Shown: positions 1 to 9,932 of the stretch, in pieces
Layout: every line of letters begins with the position of its first letter
How positions within the stretch are numbered: the first letter of the stretch is position 1
Source of the DNA: Flammeovirgaceae bacterium BBD 1991-12
GTDB lineage: Bacteria; Bacteroidota; Bacteroidia; Cytophagales; Cyclobacteriaceae
Assembly (NCBI GenBank): GCA_001657315.1
Contig: LYSV01000038.1
Coordinates: 1 to 64,000 of the forward strand
Length of the DNA stretch: 64,000 nucleotides
Direction: 5' to 3'
Notes under the pieces: model-generated
What the model was told of the DNA's origin: nothing
The model's database searches: none
Seen by the model: only the letters and a program-made list of their open reading frames with translations
Program-made: the position numbers and the translations under genes

Positions 1-2557
1 TACCGAGTGTGGTAGTGGTGAACTCGCTGTTTTCAAAATCATAACCGGAATTGAAATTCACCTTCCATTTTTCACTAAGGGCCAGATCACCTGAAAACCG
101 AAGGGTTTGGACAATCTCGGAACTGGCCAGGCCTTGCTTCGAGTAACGGAGGTTATAGTTGATCCGCAGGCTCCATGGGATCTCAAAATCAATGTAGGCA
201 TCCGGATTGTTGAGAAGAAAATCCTTGTCTTCCTGGCTCAGCTCTGAGTTAACGATCTTATCGGTATTTTTAGCATCTGACTCCCTTGCTTTGGGACTCA
301 GGTTGGTGCTCAGGGCTATGGTAGCCGAGGTGAGCTGGCCCAGCCCGTTTCCGTTGTTCCAGGTATACTGGTCGATCCTCCTGCCACTTTCGCTTGATTC
401 ATCCGGCACATATACATACGGATCCAGCGTGCCGTTAAAGTTAATGGTCAGCTTTTTCTGAAAAACGGCTGTATTTGCCCTCAGGCTGATATTTTGCAGC
501 TGAAATGAATCGGCCACCAGATTGTAGCTTGTGCTGAATCCAAAATTGTTGAGTATCGGTACCTTCCTGGCCTGATCAGACGTATCTTTTTTGGTCTTGA
601 TCTTCATCTCCAGCGTATTGGTAAGGGAGAATCCGATAGAACCACTTTCACCACGGGGAGCATTGCCATACTGAAAGCCCTGGAACGAGTTAGCGATGAT
701 CTCTTCACCCTCCTCTGTCTCAAGTCTTTCGTAGAATCCAAACTTTTCATCGCTGAAATCAGGTGTATAGCTAAATGACAGGCTGGGATTCATGACGTGG
801 CGTATGGCCTGTATGCTTCCTTTTTTGAAGAATTTGGTCCCGTAAAGACGGGTATTGATGCCCATACCCATACTGTAGTTATACACCCGCTCGAACCCGT
901 TCAGTGTGTCTACGACTACGGCACTGTTCGGATTTTCAGGATCGATCTCATGGTCGAGCTTTTCAAAATACCAGCGCTCCTGATAGTTGAATGAAGGGCT
1001 GGCAGTAAGATGCTTCAGCAATTTGAACGAGGTGGAGATAGGGATCCTGTTGTTAAAACCACGGCTGGCATTTTTGAAAAACGTGCTCAGGTTGCTGAAA
1101 TCGAAAGGTGCGATACTGTCAGTGGTAGAGTCACCGATACGTCCAAGGTTATTGGAGATCTCGTTGTTACCCTCCAGTGTGTATCTTACGTTCAGCTTAT
1201 CCAGTACACCGTTTCCTCCCCCTGACTTTCGCTGAAAAGGATAAATATTGGACATATTAAAGGTCATGGACGGCAGCAGAATATCTACTTCCCTCGTCCC
1301 TACGTTCTGATTGTGGCGTGCACTCAGCCCCAGCGAAAACAACGTACCAAATGTGGTGGAAAAACTAACGTTGGAATTAAGGTTCTGGGTAAAAGCATCA
1401 AGACGCGTACTGTTGGGATCATTGTTTATTCCCAGGAAGTTATTGGTGTTATAGGTAGATGTGGCTGCATTTACGGAGGCTGAGAACCGGCTTCTGCCCT
1501 TTGTCTGGGGTGTGTGAGTCCATGTAAGTCGATAATCATTCTGGCTGTTGTCCACCTCTATGTTTTGGCCGGTCCTTAGCTTGGTATAGTTGAAATTGAA
1601 GGTGCCGTTGTAGGCGTACCGTTTCCGGTACGCAGTACTCATGTTCAGGCCGTGCCCTCCTTTACTGTAGATATCCCCACGCAGGGTTGTCTTCACATAG
1701 TCACTGATGTCAAAGAAATACCCGCCACCCCTGAGAAAAAAACCTCTTCTTCGCTCTTCGCCATAGGACGGAACTATGATGCCCGAGCTGGCTTCATTCT
1801 TGGCGGGGAACATTCCGAAAAAGAAACCCAGCGGGGTGGGTACATCATTGATCTCAAGATTGAAAGGACCGGAAACGATCTTGTCATCCGGGATGGCCTT
1901 GGTACGTTTCGCCTTGATCCTAAAGTGCGGATGCCGCAGGTTGCATGTGGTGTAGGTGTTGTCTATACTGAACAGCTCATTTCTTTCATTCTTATAGACA
2001 GTCTCTCCATGCAAAAATCCATCTCCCTGCTGGGTGACCACTTCGGTAATTCTGGCTCTGCCCGTCTTAAAATTGTAGACAATATCCCTCGTTTCATATA
2101 CCTCTGCCCCGTTTTTGAATATAGGAAACCCTATTCTCGTACCAGTGCTGTCCACCTTGCCACTGGCAGAGAGGGTATTTTCGTTATAGTCTATGATAAT
2201 ATGGTCAGCTTCCAGCTCTATGCTTCCGTAGGTGATCTTTGCATCACCGTAAAGCTTCACGATTTTGGTGTCGAGGGAAAAGTTGATAGAATCCCTGGCA
2301 GAGTAATTGATGGTGGTTTCTATATCTCCCGAGGGAGCCGGTTCCACATCAACGGAATCTATAGCTTGACTGGCAAGTGAATCGACAACAAGTGCTGTGG
2401 AATCCGTACCGAGTGTATCAGCAACCAAAGCCTGGCGGCCCAGCAACTCTTCGGGTACATTGACATTTTTTTCAGGGACCTGACCAAAAACAGCAGAAAT
2501 GAAAAAAAGTAAAAATACACCGATACAGCCAATCTTCTCCAAAGCCCGGGAAATCAA
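1..2557 (-). CDS. lptD: LPS-assembly protein LptD (OstA-like), C-terminus beyond window edge; likely TTG start at 2557 or 2542
   Basis: Reverse-strand translation is open from ~2557 to the edge: MEKIGCIGVFLLFFISAVFGQ signal peptide, then ...KLYGDAKITYGSIELEADHIIIDYNENTLSASGKVD...VPTPLGFFFGMFPAKNEASSGIIVPSYGEERRRGFFLRGGGYFF..., typical OstA/LptD. Missing from the ORF track because it has no stop in the window and no ATG start. Confidence 0.9.
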   Translation of the reverse strand, partial: MISRALEKIGCIGVFLLFFISAVFGQVPEKNVNVPEELLGRQALVADTLGTDSTALVVDSLASQAIDSVDVEPAPSGDIETTINYSARDSINFSLDTKIVKLYGDAKITYGSIELEADHIIIDYNENTLSASGKVDSTGTRIGFPIFKNGAEVYETRDIVYNFKTGRARITEVVTQQGDGFLHGETVYKNERNELFSIDNTYTTCNLRHPHFRIKAKRTKAIPDDKIVSGPFNLEINDVPTPLGFFFGMFPAKNEASSGIIVPSYGEERRRGFFLRGGGYFFDISDYVKTTLRGDIYSKGGHGLNMSTAYRKRYAYNGTFNFNYTKLRTGQNIEVDNSQNDYRLTWTHTPQTKGRSRFSASVNAATSTYNTNNFLGINNDPNSTRLDAFTQNLNSNVSFSTTFGTLFSLGLSARHNQNVGTREVDILLPSMTFNMSNIYPFQRKSGGGNGVLDKLNVRYTLEGNNEISNNLGRIGDSTTDSIAPFDFSNLSTFFKNASRGFNNRIPISTSFKLLKHLTASPSFNYQERWYFEKLDHEIDPENPNSAVVVDTLNGFERVYNYSMGMGINTRLYGTKFFKKGSIQAIRHVMNPSLSFSYTPDFSDEKFGFYERLETEEGEEIIANSFQGFQYGNAPRGESGSIGFSLTNTLEMKIKTKKDTSDQARKVPILNNFGFSTSYNLVADSFQLQNISLRANTAVFQKKLTINFNGTLDPYVYVPDESSESGRRIDQYTWNNGNGLGQLTSATIALSTNLSPKARESDAKNTDKIVNSELSQEDKDFLLNNPDAYIDFEIPWSLRINYNLRYSKQGLASSEIVQTLRFSGDLALSEKWKVNFNSGYDFENSEFTTTTLG

Positions 2558-3443
2558 ATTAAACAGCGTATTTTTCGGTTTTAGGGAAAAATTTACAACT
2601 TTGTTCAAAGTTATCGGAATAACTATTAAGAAGCGAAAAATTGTGAAGAATATTGCCATGGTGTTCATTCTGATAGCAATAACCTTGCTAACTTCTTCAA
2701 CTCCCATTCCTACTTCTGATTTTAAAGTAAAAACGGTGATCATAGATGCCGGTCACGGTGGTTTTGATCCTGGCACAATGGGAAAATACACCAAGGAAAA
2801 GGATGTGGTATTGACCGTAGCGCTCAAGCTGGGGCGATATATCAACCAGTATCTGCCCGATGTAAAAGTGATCTATACCCGGACCACAGACGAGTTTGTC
2901 ACACTCAAGGGCAGGCCTAAGATCGCTAATGATAATGAGGGTGATGTTTTCATTTCTGTTCACGCGAATTCATTACCTGAGGATACCAGTGAAAAGCGCA
3001 AGAGTGTCATTTATGGTACCGAAACCTATGTGATGGGTGCGCAGAATACAGGGAGGAACCTGGAGGTGGCTAAAAGGGAGAACTCCGTGATCCTGTTGGA
3101 AGAGGATTATGAAAAGGAATATGATTTTGACCCTAACTCTCCGGAATCAGCCATTTTGTTTTCACTTACCCAGTCGGCATTTCAGGATAAAAGCATACTG
3201 CTCGCCACAAAGATCGAGGATCAGTTCAAGCGTCGGGCAGGCAGAAAGAGTTTAGGGGTAAAGCAATCCAGCCTGTATGTGCTATGGAGTACCGCCATGC
3301 CCAGTGTATTGGTAGAAATTGGCTTTCTCTCCAACCCCAAAGAGGAGAAGGAACTGAACGACCCATCGATACAGGGGAATATCGCCTCGGGAATATTCAG
3401 GGCCTTCAGGGATTACAAAAACGAAATTGAATCCTTAAATTAG
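2499..3443 (+). CDS. N-acetylmuramoyl-L-alanine amidase (Amidase_3); real start probably near 2643-2658
   Basis: VIIDAGHGGFDPG, SVHAN and VLVEIGFLSNPKEEK motifs. The first ~50 aa overlap lptD and the inferred promoter, so a later start is likely. Confidence 0.9.
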   Translation: MKKSKNTPIQPIFSKAREIKLNSVFFGFREKFTTLFKVIGITIKKRKIVKNIAMVFILIAITLLTSSTPIPTSDFKVKTVIIDAGHGGFDPGTMGKYTKEKDVVLTVALKLGRYINQYLPDVKVIYTRTTDEFVTLKGRPKIANDNEGDVFISVHANSLPEDTSEKRKSVIYGTETYVMGAQNTGRNLEVAKRENSVILLEEDYEKEYDFDPNSPESAILFSLTQSAFQDKSILLATKIEDQFKRRAGRKSLGVKQSSLYVLWSTAMPSVLVEIGFLSNPKEEKELNDPSIQGNIASGIFRAFRDYKNEIESLN

Positions 3444-3447
3444 CGGG

Positions 3448-4404
3448 GTGAGATTTTCAAAGGAATTCAAAGTTGGATTGTTCATGGTGACCACCATAGC
3501 GGTCCTCTACCTCGGCTTCAACTATCTCAAAGGGATAGATTTTTTTTCCAGCAGCAATAAATACTATGCCATCTATGAAAATGTAAATGGCCTCAATGTA
3601 TCCAATCCTGTATTGATCAACGGGTTTGCCGTAGGCCGTGTGAGCCAGATCAGACTGCTTCAGGAACAGACCAACCGGATCCTGGTGGAGCTTGACATTT
3701 CAGGTGATATTGTACTCGGGGACTCGGCTACCGCTACATTGAACAGCGATTTCCTGGGGAATAAATCCATATTGCTGGGTACCGGTGATATCGCCAGGCC
3801 TATTGAAGCCAGGGATACGATCATCGCCGTGCTGGACCGTGGCATAACGGATATTCTGGCTGAAAGCGCACAGCCTGTCGCCAATAACCTTGAATCTACT
3901 ATTAAGAAGATCAATACCGTTCTCGATCAGCTGGCCGGTGAAAAGGGCAAGATCGATAGTATTCTTATCAGTGCGAGACGGATGACTGAAAATGCCAGTT
4001 ACACCATAAGCCGTGTCCGGAATAACCTTGATACACTAACCGGTACGTTCAACCAGGCGGGTGCTACCATAAAATCCCGGCTGGATGACCTCAAGCCTTT
4101 ACTTGCGAACATGACGCAATTCTCGGATTCACTAAAGGTGCTGGAACTGAACAAAACCCTTGGTGAGGTAAATAATACCCTGGAAGCGTTGAACAGTGCA
4201 GTGGAAAAATTTGGCAGTGAACAGGGTACCCTCGGTAAGCTCATTCACAGCGATTCACTTTATGTAAATCTTAACAATGCGGTGAAAAGTCTGGATCAGT
4301 TGCTGATCCACATGGATACACAGCCCAAACATTTTTTTGCTCCCCTGGGCAAAAGCAGCCGTAAAATCGAGCGCGACCGGAGAAAAGCCGAGAAGGGAAA
4401 ATAA
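3448..4404 (+). CDS. MlaD/MCE-domain protein
   Basis: N-terminal TM then YYAIYENVNGLNVSNPVLINGFAVGRVSQIRL, a typical MCE domain; GTG start. Confidence 0.88.
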   Translation: MRFSKEFKVGLFMVTTIAVLYLGFNYLKGIDFFSSSNKYYAIYENVNGLNVSNPVLINGFAVGRVSQIRLLQEQTNRILVELDISGDIVLGDSATATLNSDFLGNKSILLGTGDIARPIEARDTIIAVLDRGITDILAESAQPVANNLESTIKKINTVLDQLAGEKGKIDSILISARRMTENASYTISRVRNNLDTLTGTFNQAGATIKSRLDDLKPLLANMTQFSDSLKVLELNKTLGEVNNTLEALNSAVEKFGSEQGTLGKLIHSDSLYVNLNNAVKSLDQLLIHMDTQPKHFFAPLGKSSRKIERDRRKAEKGK

Positions 4405-4475
4405 TCATCCGTCTCCATTATTTTCTTGGCGGGATCGTTTAATTTTCAATTTTCTAAATGAAATGATCTTCCTGT

Positions 4476-6101
4476 ATGGATATTGAATTCAATAAGAACG
4501 AAGACCACAACAAACAGCTTGTTTTTCAGCTTAAATCGCGACTGGCAAAGGTGCACCTGGGTGGTGGGGAAAAGAAGATCGAATCCCATCACAAAAAGGG
4601 AAAGCTTACTGCCCGCGAAAGAATAGCCTATCTTACCGATGATGATACGGAGTTTCTTGAGATCGGTGCGCTGGCTGGTGACGGCATGTACAAAGAGGTG
4701 GGGGGGTGCCCTTCCGGTGGGGTGGTTACAGGGATTGGATATGTTCAGGGGCGACAGTGCGTGATCGTTGCCAATGACGCCACGGTAAAGGCAGGTGCAT
4801 GGTTTCCCATTACGGCCAAAAAGAACCTGAGGGCTCAGGAGGTTTCCATGGAGAACAGGCTACCTATTATCTATCTGGTTGACAGTGCCGGAGTTTTTCT
4901 CCCCATGCAGGATGAAATATTTCCGGACAAGGAACATTTCGGTCGGCAGTTCAGGAACAACGCCAGAATGTCGTCTATGGGTATTGTGCAGATAGCGGCG
5001 ATCATGGGTAGTTGTGTAGCAGGTGGCGCCTACCTTCCGATCATGTCAGATGAGGCCATGATCGTAGACAAAACAGGATCGATATTTCTGGCCGGGTCTT
5101 ACCTGGTAAAAGCGGCTATTGGAGAGGATATCGACAATGAAACGTTGGGAGGAGCCACTACACATTGTGAGATATCGGGTGTTACAGATAACCGTTTTGA
5201 GAATGATGAAGCTTGCCTGGACTACATAAAATCCATTTTCAATAAGCTGGGTGAAAATGAAAAGGCCGGTTTTGACAGAATAGAAGCCGTTCCGCCAAAG
5301 CAGGAAACAGCGAAACTGTATGGTATATTACCCGATGACAGGGTAAAGCCGTATGATACTGTTAAGCTGATCAAAAGCCTTGTAGATGGCTCGGAGTTTG
5401 ATGAATACAAAAAGCTCCACGGGAAAACCATTGTCTGCGGTTATGGAAGGATAGAAGGCTGGGCTGTGGGTATTGTGGCTAATCAGCGTAGGGTAGTGAA
5501 AACCAAAAAAGGTGAGATGCAGATGGGCGGTGTGATCTATTCCGACTCGGCCGATAAGGCCGCCAGGTTCATCATGAACTGCAACCAGCGGAAGATCCCT
5601 CTGGTCTTTCTTCAGGATGTGAGTGGTTTTATGGTGGGCAGCAAGGCAGAGCACGGAGGCATAATAAAAGACGGAGCAAAAATGGTGAACGCCATGGCCA
5701 ACAGTACCGTTCCGAAATTCACGTTTATCGTAGGGAACTCCTATGGTGCCGGTAACTATGCCATGTGTGGAAAAGCCTATGATCCACGGCTGATCTATGC
5801 ATGGCCATCTGCACAGATTGCTGTTATGAGTGGTGCTTCAGCCGCTAAGACCCTGCTTCAGATAAAGGTGGCTACGCTAAAAGCCCAGGGTAAGGAATTG
5901 TCTGCTGAAGAAGAGACTGCTTTGCTCAAGGAGATCACTGACAAGTACGATGAAGAGCTGAGTCCCTACTATGCAGCATCGCGGTTGTGGGTAGATGGTA
6001 TAATAGATCCGGTAGAAACGAGGAAGGTGGTATCCATGGGGATAGAGGCTGCCAGTCATGCACCGGTGGAGAAGTTTAATGTAGGGGTAATACAAACGTA
6101 G
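4476..6101 (+). CDS. Acyl-CoA carboxylase carboxyltransferase beta subunit (propionyl/methylcrotonyl-CoA carboxylase type)
   Basis: Carboxyltransferase family motifs: GKLTARERIAYL, GGCPSGGVVTGIGYV, GNSYGAGNYAMCGKAYDPRLIYAWPSAQIAVMSG. Confidence 0.92.
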   Translation: MDIEFNKNEDHNKQLVFQLKSRLAKVHLGGGEKKIESHHKKGKLTARERIAYLTDDDTEFLEIGALAGDGMYKEVGGCPSGGVVTGIGYVQGRQCVIVANDATVKAGAWFPITAKKNLRAQEVSMENRLPIIYLVDSAGVFLPMQDEIFPDKEHFGRQFRNNARMSSMGIVQIAAIMGSCVAGGAYLPIMSDEAMIVDKTGSIFLAGSYLVKAAIGEDIDNETLGGATTHCEISGVTDNRFENDEACLDYIKSIFNKLGENEKAGFDRIEAVPPKQETAKLYGILPDDRVKPYDTVKLIKSLVDGSEFDEYKKLHGKTIVCGYGRIEGWAVGIVANQRRVVKTKKGEMQMGGVIYSDSADKAARFIMNCNQRKIPLVFLQDVSGFMVGSKAEHGGIIKDGAKMVNAMANSTVPKFTFIVGNSYGAGNYAMCGKAYDPRLIYAWPSAQIAVMSGASAAKTLLQIKVATLKAQGKELSAEEETALLKEITDKYDEELSPYYAASRLWVDGIIDPVETRKVVSMGIEAASHAPVEKFNVGVIQT

Positions 6102-6104
6102 TTA

Positions 6105-6672
6105 CAATGAGTGAATCGGTGAATTTTGAATGAGTGAATGAGTAAATTGAGAACTGGGGAATATAGACTTACATAATGATTTTACTGATAACAAAAAAAT
6201 GAATAATTATGGCAGATAATGAAAAAGTAAAGTTTATTGAATCAATGCGAAGAAGGACAAAGCATATTGGCTTGTCTGCCATTAGAGTCTTCAGAAAATT
6301 GCCACGTAATGAGGAAACCAGAATTGTAGGAAAGCAGTTTTTAAGATCTGCACTGTCGGTTGGGGCAAACTACAGGGCTGCCTGCAGGGGCCGTTCAAGG
6401 GCGGAATACTTTTCAAAGTTGAGTATAGCCGTTGAGGAGGCTGATGAAGTTCAGTTTTGGATAGAGATCATGGAGGAAAGTGAGATGATCACTTTTGAAA
6501 TCGATCATTTCAAAAATGAAGTAAATGAGATCCTGGCGATATTATCAAAAGCAAGAAAGAACACAAAATAGCCCATTTCCAATTCACTCATTCATAATTC
6601 ACTCATTCACTCATTTACTCATTTACTCATTTACTCATTTACTCATTCAAAATTCACCTCATTCACTCATTG
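6105..6672. repeat. Inverted-repeat-bounded unit (CAATGAGTGAAT..GGTGAATTTTGAATGAGT termini, 8-bp ACTCATTT/C tandem words) enclosing the four-helix-bundle gene
   Basis: Left end CAATGAGTGAATCGGTGAATTTTGAATGAGTGAATGAG (6105 on). Reverse complement of right end: CAATGAGTGAATGAGGTGAATTTTGAATGAGT (ending 6672). ACTCATTT repeated at ~6590-6650. Confidence 0.75.
6209..6571 (+). CDS. Four helix bundle protein (23S rRNA intervening-sequence protein family)
   Basis: MRRRTKHIGLSAIRVFRKLPRNEETRIVGKQFLRSALSVGANYRAACRGRSRAEYFSKLSIAVEEADEVQFWIEIM..., matches the family pattern. Confidence 0.88.
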   Translation: MADNEKVKFIESMRRRTKHIGLSAIRVFRKLPRNEETRIVGKQFLRSALSVGANYRAACRGRSRAEYFSKLSIAVEEADEVQFWIEIMEESEMITFEIDHFKNEVNEILAILSKARKNTK

Positions 6673-6680
6673 AATTCGTT

Positions 6681-7535
6681 ATGGACGTAAAAGAACTAAA
6701 AGCCCTGATATCACTGCTTGATGATGAAGATGCGGAAATTGTATCTCATGTAGAGCAGAAGATAGCTTCGCTGGGTGAGGAGATCATTCCCTACCTTGAA
6801 GAGGAGTGGGAGAGTAATCTGAATCCTTTGGTGCAGGGCCGTATAGAGGATCTGGTGCATACATTGCAATTCGATCTGCTACGGCAGCGGTTGAATACCT
6901 GGTATGAAAGTGAGTCAGATGATCTGCTCAAAGGCATGTGGCTTGTGGCCAGTTATCAGTATCCCGACCTGGAGTACCTCAAGCTGAAGCAGGACCTCGA
7001 GCAGATCTACTACGAAGCATGGGTGGAATTCAAGCCGGACGCTCATCCGTATGACCAGGTGAAGATCCTGAACAGCGTATTGTTTGGGAAGCTGAAATTC
7101 GCTGCCAATACCAAGAATTTTCATTCACCGGCCAACTCCATGATAAATTGTGTATTGGAGTCGCGAAAGGGTAATCCCATAAGCCTGTGTGTGGTGTATA
7201 TGCTGGTGGCGCAGAAGCTTAAACTGCCTGTTTACGGAGTGAACCTGCCCAATCTTTTCATTCTCACCTATAAGGATCCTGCCTACACCCAGTTCTATAT
7301 CAACGCCTTCAACAGGGGGCTGATATTTTCCAGAGATGATATAGAAAACTACATCGGTGAGCTGCGTATTACACCTCAGGAAGCTTTTTTTGAGCCCTGT
7401 GACAACAGAGAGATCATTAAGCGTTCGCTGCGCAATCTGATCCATTCCTTTGAAAAAATAGGTGATCACGCCCGCGAGGAGGAAGTAAAAACCTTGCTGT
7501 ATCACATTACCGGCCAGAGTCTTTCCGGGCTTTAA
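6681..7535 (+). CDS. SirB1-like / transglutaminase-like superfamily protein
   Basis: MDVKELKALISLLDDEDAEIVSHVEQKI...NSMINCVLESRKGNPISLCVVYMLVAQKLKLPVYGVNLPNLFIL. The ORF-track start at 6525 runs into the repeat; ATG 6681 is preferred. Confidence 0.85.
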   Translation: MDVKELKALISLLDDEDAEIVSHVEQKIASLGEEIIPYLEEEWESNLNPLVQGRIEDLVHTLQFDLLRQRLNTWYESESDDLLKGMWLVASYQYPDLEYLKLKQDLEQIYYEAWVEFKPDAHPYDQVKILNSVLFGKLKFAANTKNFHSPANSMINCVLESRKGNPISLCVVYMLVAQKLKLPVYGVNLPNLFILTYKDPAYTQFYINAFNRGLIFSRDDIENYIGELRITPQEAFFEPCDNREIIKRSLRNLIHSFEKIGDHAREEEVKTLLYHITGQSLSGL

Positions 7536-8092
7536 CCCTTGATCATACAACCCACCGGCCTTCCCCCCGATACAGCCGGACCACCCGATAGCAGCGCTTC
7601 TAAATTGTCTCTTAAATACCGGAGTTTAACATCTGAGGCTACCTGTGGATTGTTGTCAATAGCTCCTTTGTAAAAAATACCGAATGAGCTGCTGTTTTTC
7701 CTGAGAAGGAACACCTCCGGGCTCTTTCTGGCGCCGAACTGTTTCATCACCACTTGGTTTTTGTCGGCCAGATACGGTACGTCAAGTCCCCAGGTGGAGA
7801 TCTTGTTGGCCATCTCCTGGTTCGATTCTTTAGGTTCCTTATGACTGTTGATCAGCACAAACTGGATGCCTCTCCCCGCATAATCTGCCACAAGCTGGGT
7901 GATCCTGCCTTCATAATACACGGAATAGGGACATACATTACTGGTGAATATTACCACCACCCCCTTTACATTGGTGTAGCCGGATAGTGTGACCATTTTC
8001 CCGTTACGAACGTCTTCAAGGGAGAAATCCTTCACCTGAGCCATACTGTTTAACGACAACAAAACAACAATAAGGGTAATTATTCTGCTCAT
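7532..8092 (-). CDS. Thioredoxin-like / AhpC-TSA family protein with signal peptide
   Basis: Signal peptide; FSLEDVRNGKMVTLSGYTNVKGVVVIFTSNVCPYSVYYEGRI; CPYS in place of CxxC. Confidence 0.8.
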   Translation of the reverse strand: MSRIITLIVVLLSLNSMAQVKDFSLEDVRNGKMVTLSGYTNVKGVVVIFTSNVCPYSVYYEGRITQLVADYAGRGIQFVLINSHKEPKESNQEMANKISTWGLDVPYLADKNQVVMKQFGARKSPEVFLLRKNSSSFGIFYKGAIDNNPQVASDVKLRYLRDNLEALLSGGPAVSGGRPVGCMIKG

Positions 8093-8112
8093 AAAACTTT
8101 TTTATTCAGGGG

Positions 8113-8748
8113 CTATATATTGTATGCAAGTATGAATTCCTGCTCGATTTTATACCGTAAGTTATAGCTTTTTTTTAAACCGTTGGCAATTATACTGCCA
8201 GAGATGATGCCGGAGTCACGTAGCGTAAATGGTTTAAGGTGCAGATGTTCTTTGAAGAGCAGGCCACGTTTGCTGTATATTTTATAAAGAGACTCCTTGG
8301 CACACCAGCAGATACAGAGCTTGTGAAGATCATTTTGAACAAAACGGCGCTCCCCTTCATTCAAAAATCTGTCTGCTATTTTCAGGAGCTTGTTCTTGGG
8401 CTGCTCCAGGTCTATCCCTACTTCCTCAGAATGATCCAGAATGGCGGCTACCCATGGAAAGGAATGAGTGAGTGAAACCTCTGCGCTGCTGCCGTTTAAA
8501 AGAGGTTTGCCCTGCCCGTTTTTGGATATTCCATTATACGGTATCCCCCGGTGTTCGGCCAGATACTTCAGTGTAAGCCTTCCGGTAAGCCATTCCAGTT
8601 TCTTTTGTTCACTTTTGTAGCTTTCTACTTCCCCTGGATCTTCACCGGCAGTCTGAAGTTGTGTGGCCAGTGTCGTGTAACTTTCCGTTATCTTCCACAA
8701 AGCCATGAAACGTTGATCTCCGACCTTTTCTATTTTAAGTAGTGGCAT
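8113..8748 (-). CDS. 4'-phosphopantetheinyl transferase superfamily protein
   Basis: VSLTHSFPWVAAILDHSEEVGIDLE and CICWCAKESLYKIYSKRGLLF, Sfp/AcpS-type motifs. Confidence 0.88.
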   Translation of the reverse strand: MPLLKIEKVGDQRFMALWKITESYTTLATQLQTAGEDPGEVESYKSEQKKLEWLTGRLTLKYLAEHRGIPYNGISKNGQGKPLLNGSSAEVSLTHSFPWVAAILDHSEEVGIDLEQPKNKLLKIADRFLNEGERRFVQNDLHKLCICWCAKESLYKIYSKRGLLFKEHLHLKPFTLRDSGIISGSIIANGLKKSYNLRYKIEQEFILAYNI

Positions 8749-8816
8749 TTGATTAGCTGAATGGAAACTTGCTTCTTTGCGGCTAAGTTAGAGATTGTGA
8801 AAGGTAAATCCCTGAT

Positions 8817-9731
8817 ATGAGCAAGGTAAACGTGTCAAAGATCCATAGTTTGACCGGGCATAATGACTGTGTCTATACCCTTGAGTCCTCTCAGTACCCC
8901 AATATTTTCTTCTCCGGTGCCGGAGATGGTATGGTGGCGTCGTGGGACCTGAATGATCCGGAAAATGGTACGTTGATTGCCAAACTGCCCAACTCAATCT
9001 ATGGATTACACTATGCCAGCAATGAGGGAATATTGATTGCCGGTCATAATTACGACGGTATACATTTGATCGACTGGCAACACAAAAAGGAGGTAGGTTC
9101 ATTGAATATGACGGAATCCGCCATATTTGATATTCAAACAGCAGACGGTCTGGCCTACGTGGGTGATGCTTCCGGCACGATCACAGTAGTGGATATGGCC
9201 AAACTGGTAATAGTAGCGAGGATAAAGGAGTCGGCCAAAAGTGTGAGGTCCATCGCTGTAAATAAATCGACCAATGAAATAGCGGCCGGCTACAGCGACC
9301 ACAGGATAAGGATATTTGATAAGTCAGATCTTACGCTGAAACATACGCTTGAGGGGCATGCCAATTCCATCTTTACCCTGAAATATTCACCGGATGAGCA
9401 ACTGTTGCTTACCGCCGGTCGTGATGCTCACATTAAGATCTGGGATGTTGGTGCCGGGTATATGGTGTTGCAGGATATTGTGGCCCATATGTATGCTATA
9501 AATAACATCGATTATAGCCCGGATGGCAAACATTTTGTAACTTGTAGTATGGATAAATCGATAAAAGTATGGGATGCACGGTCATTTAAGCTTTTGAAGG
9601 TCATAGACAAGGCAAGGCATGCAGGGCATGGCACTTCGGTAAATAAGCTGCTATGGTCTTCGCACAATGATCTGTTGGTGAGTGCGAGTGATGACCGGAC
9701 CATATCCGTTTGGGATTTGAACTTTGTATAA
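8817..9731 (+). CDS. WD40 repeat domain-containing protein
   Basis: Repeated GH-x-WD blocks: LTGHNDCVYTLE...WDLND, LEGHANSIFTLKYSPDEQLLLTAGRDAHIKIWD, SVWDLNFV. Confidence 0.9.
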   Translation: MSKVNVSKIHSLTGHNDCVYTLESSQYPNIFFSGAGDGMVASWDLNDPENGTLIAKLPNSIYGLHYASNEGILIAGHNYDGIHLIDWQHKKEVGSLNMTESAIFDIQTADGLAYVGDASGTITVVDMAKLVIVARIKESAKSVRSIAVNKSTNEIAAGYSDHRIRIFDKSDLTLKHTLEGHANSIFTLKYSPDEQLLLTAGRDAHIKIWDVGAGYMVLQDIVAHMYAINNIDYSPDGKHFVTCSMDKSIKVWDARSFKLLKVIDKARHAGHGTSVNKLLWSSHNDLLVSASDDRTISVWDLNFV

Positions 9732-9932
9732 GATCCCTGTTTTAACTAAAATAATACTGGTTTGGGAAACCGGCAGGTGCTGAAAGGTATGCAAAAGGAA
9801 GGAATGGATTTTTTTATCGTTTCATTAACTTACCCCTCAGAAAATATTTATTGTTTTTTGTCAATAGGCTCGATTATATCAAATTTAATGACAAAATATC
9901 GTTAGTAGATAGTTGGTTAATTTTTTAGGCTC

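Noticed and set aside
1652-2380. 242-aa plus-strand ORF
   Set aside because: Fully antisense to the well-supported lptD frame; composition is not protein-like and no family resemblance.
6590-6650. ACTCATTT tandem repeats considered as a CRISPR array
   Set aside because: Units are 8 bp with no spacers and no cas genes; it is a simple tandem repeat.
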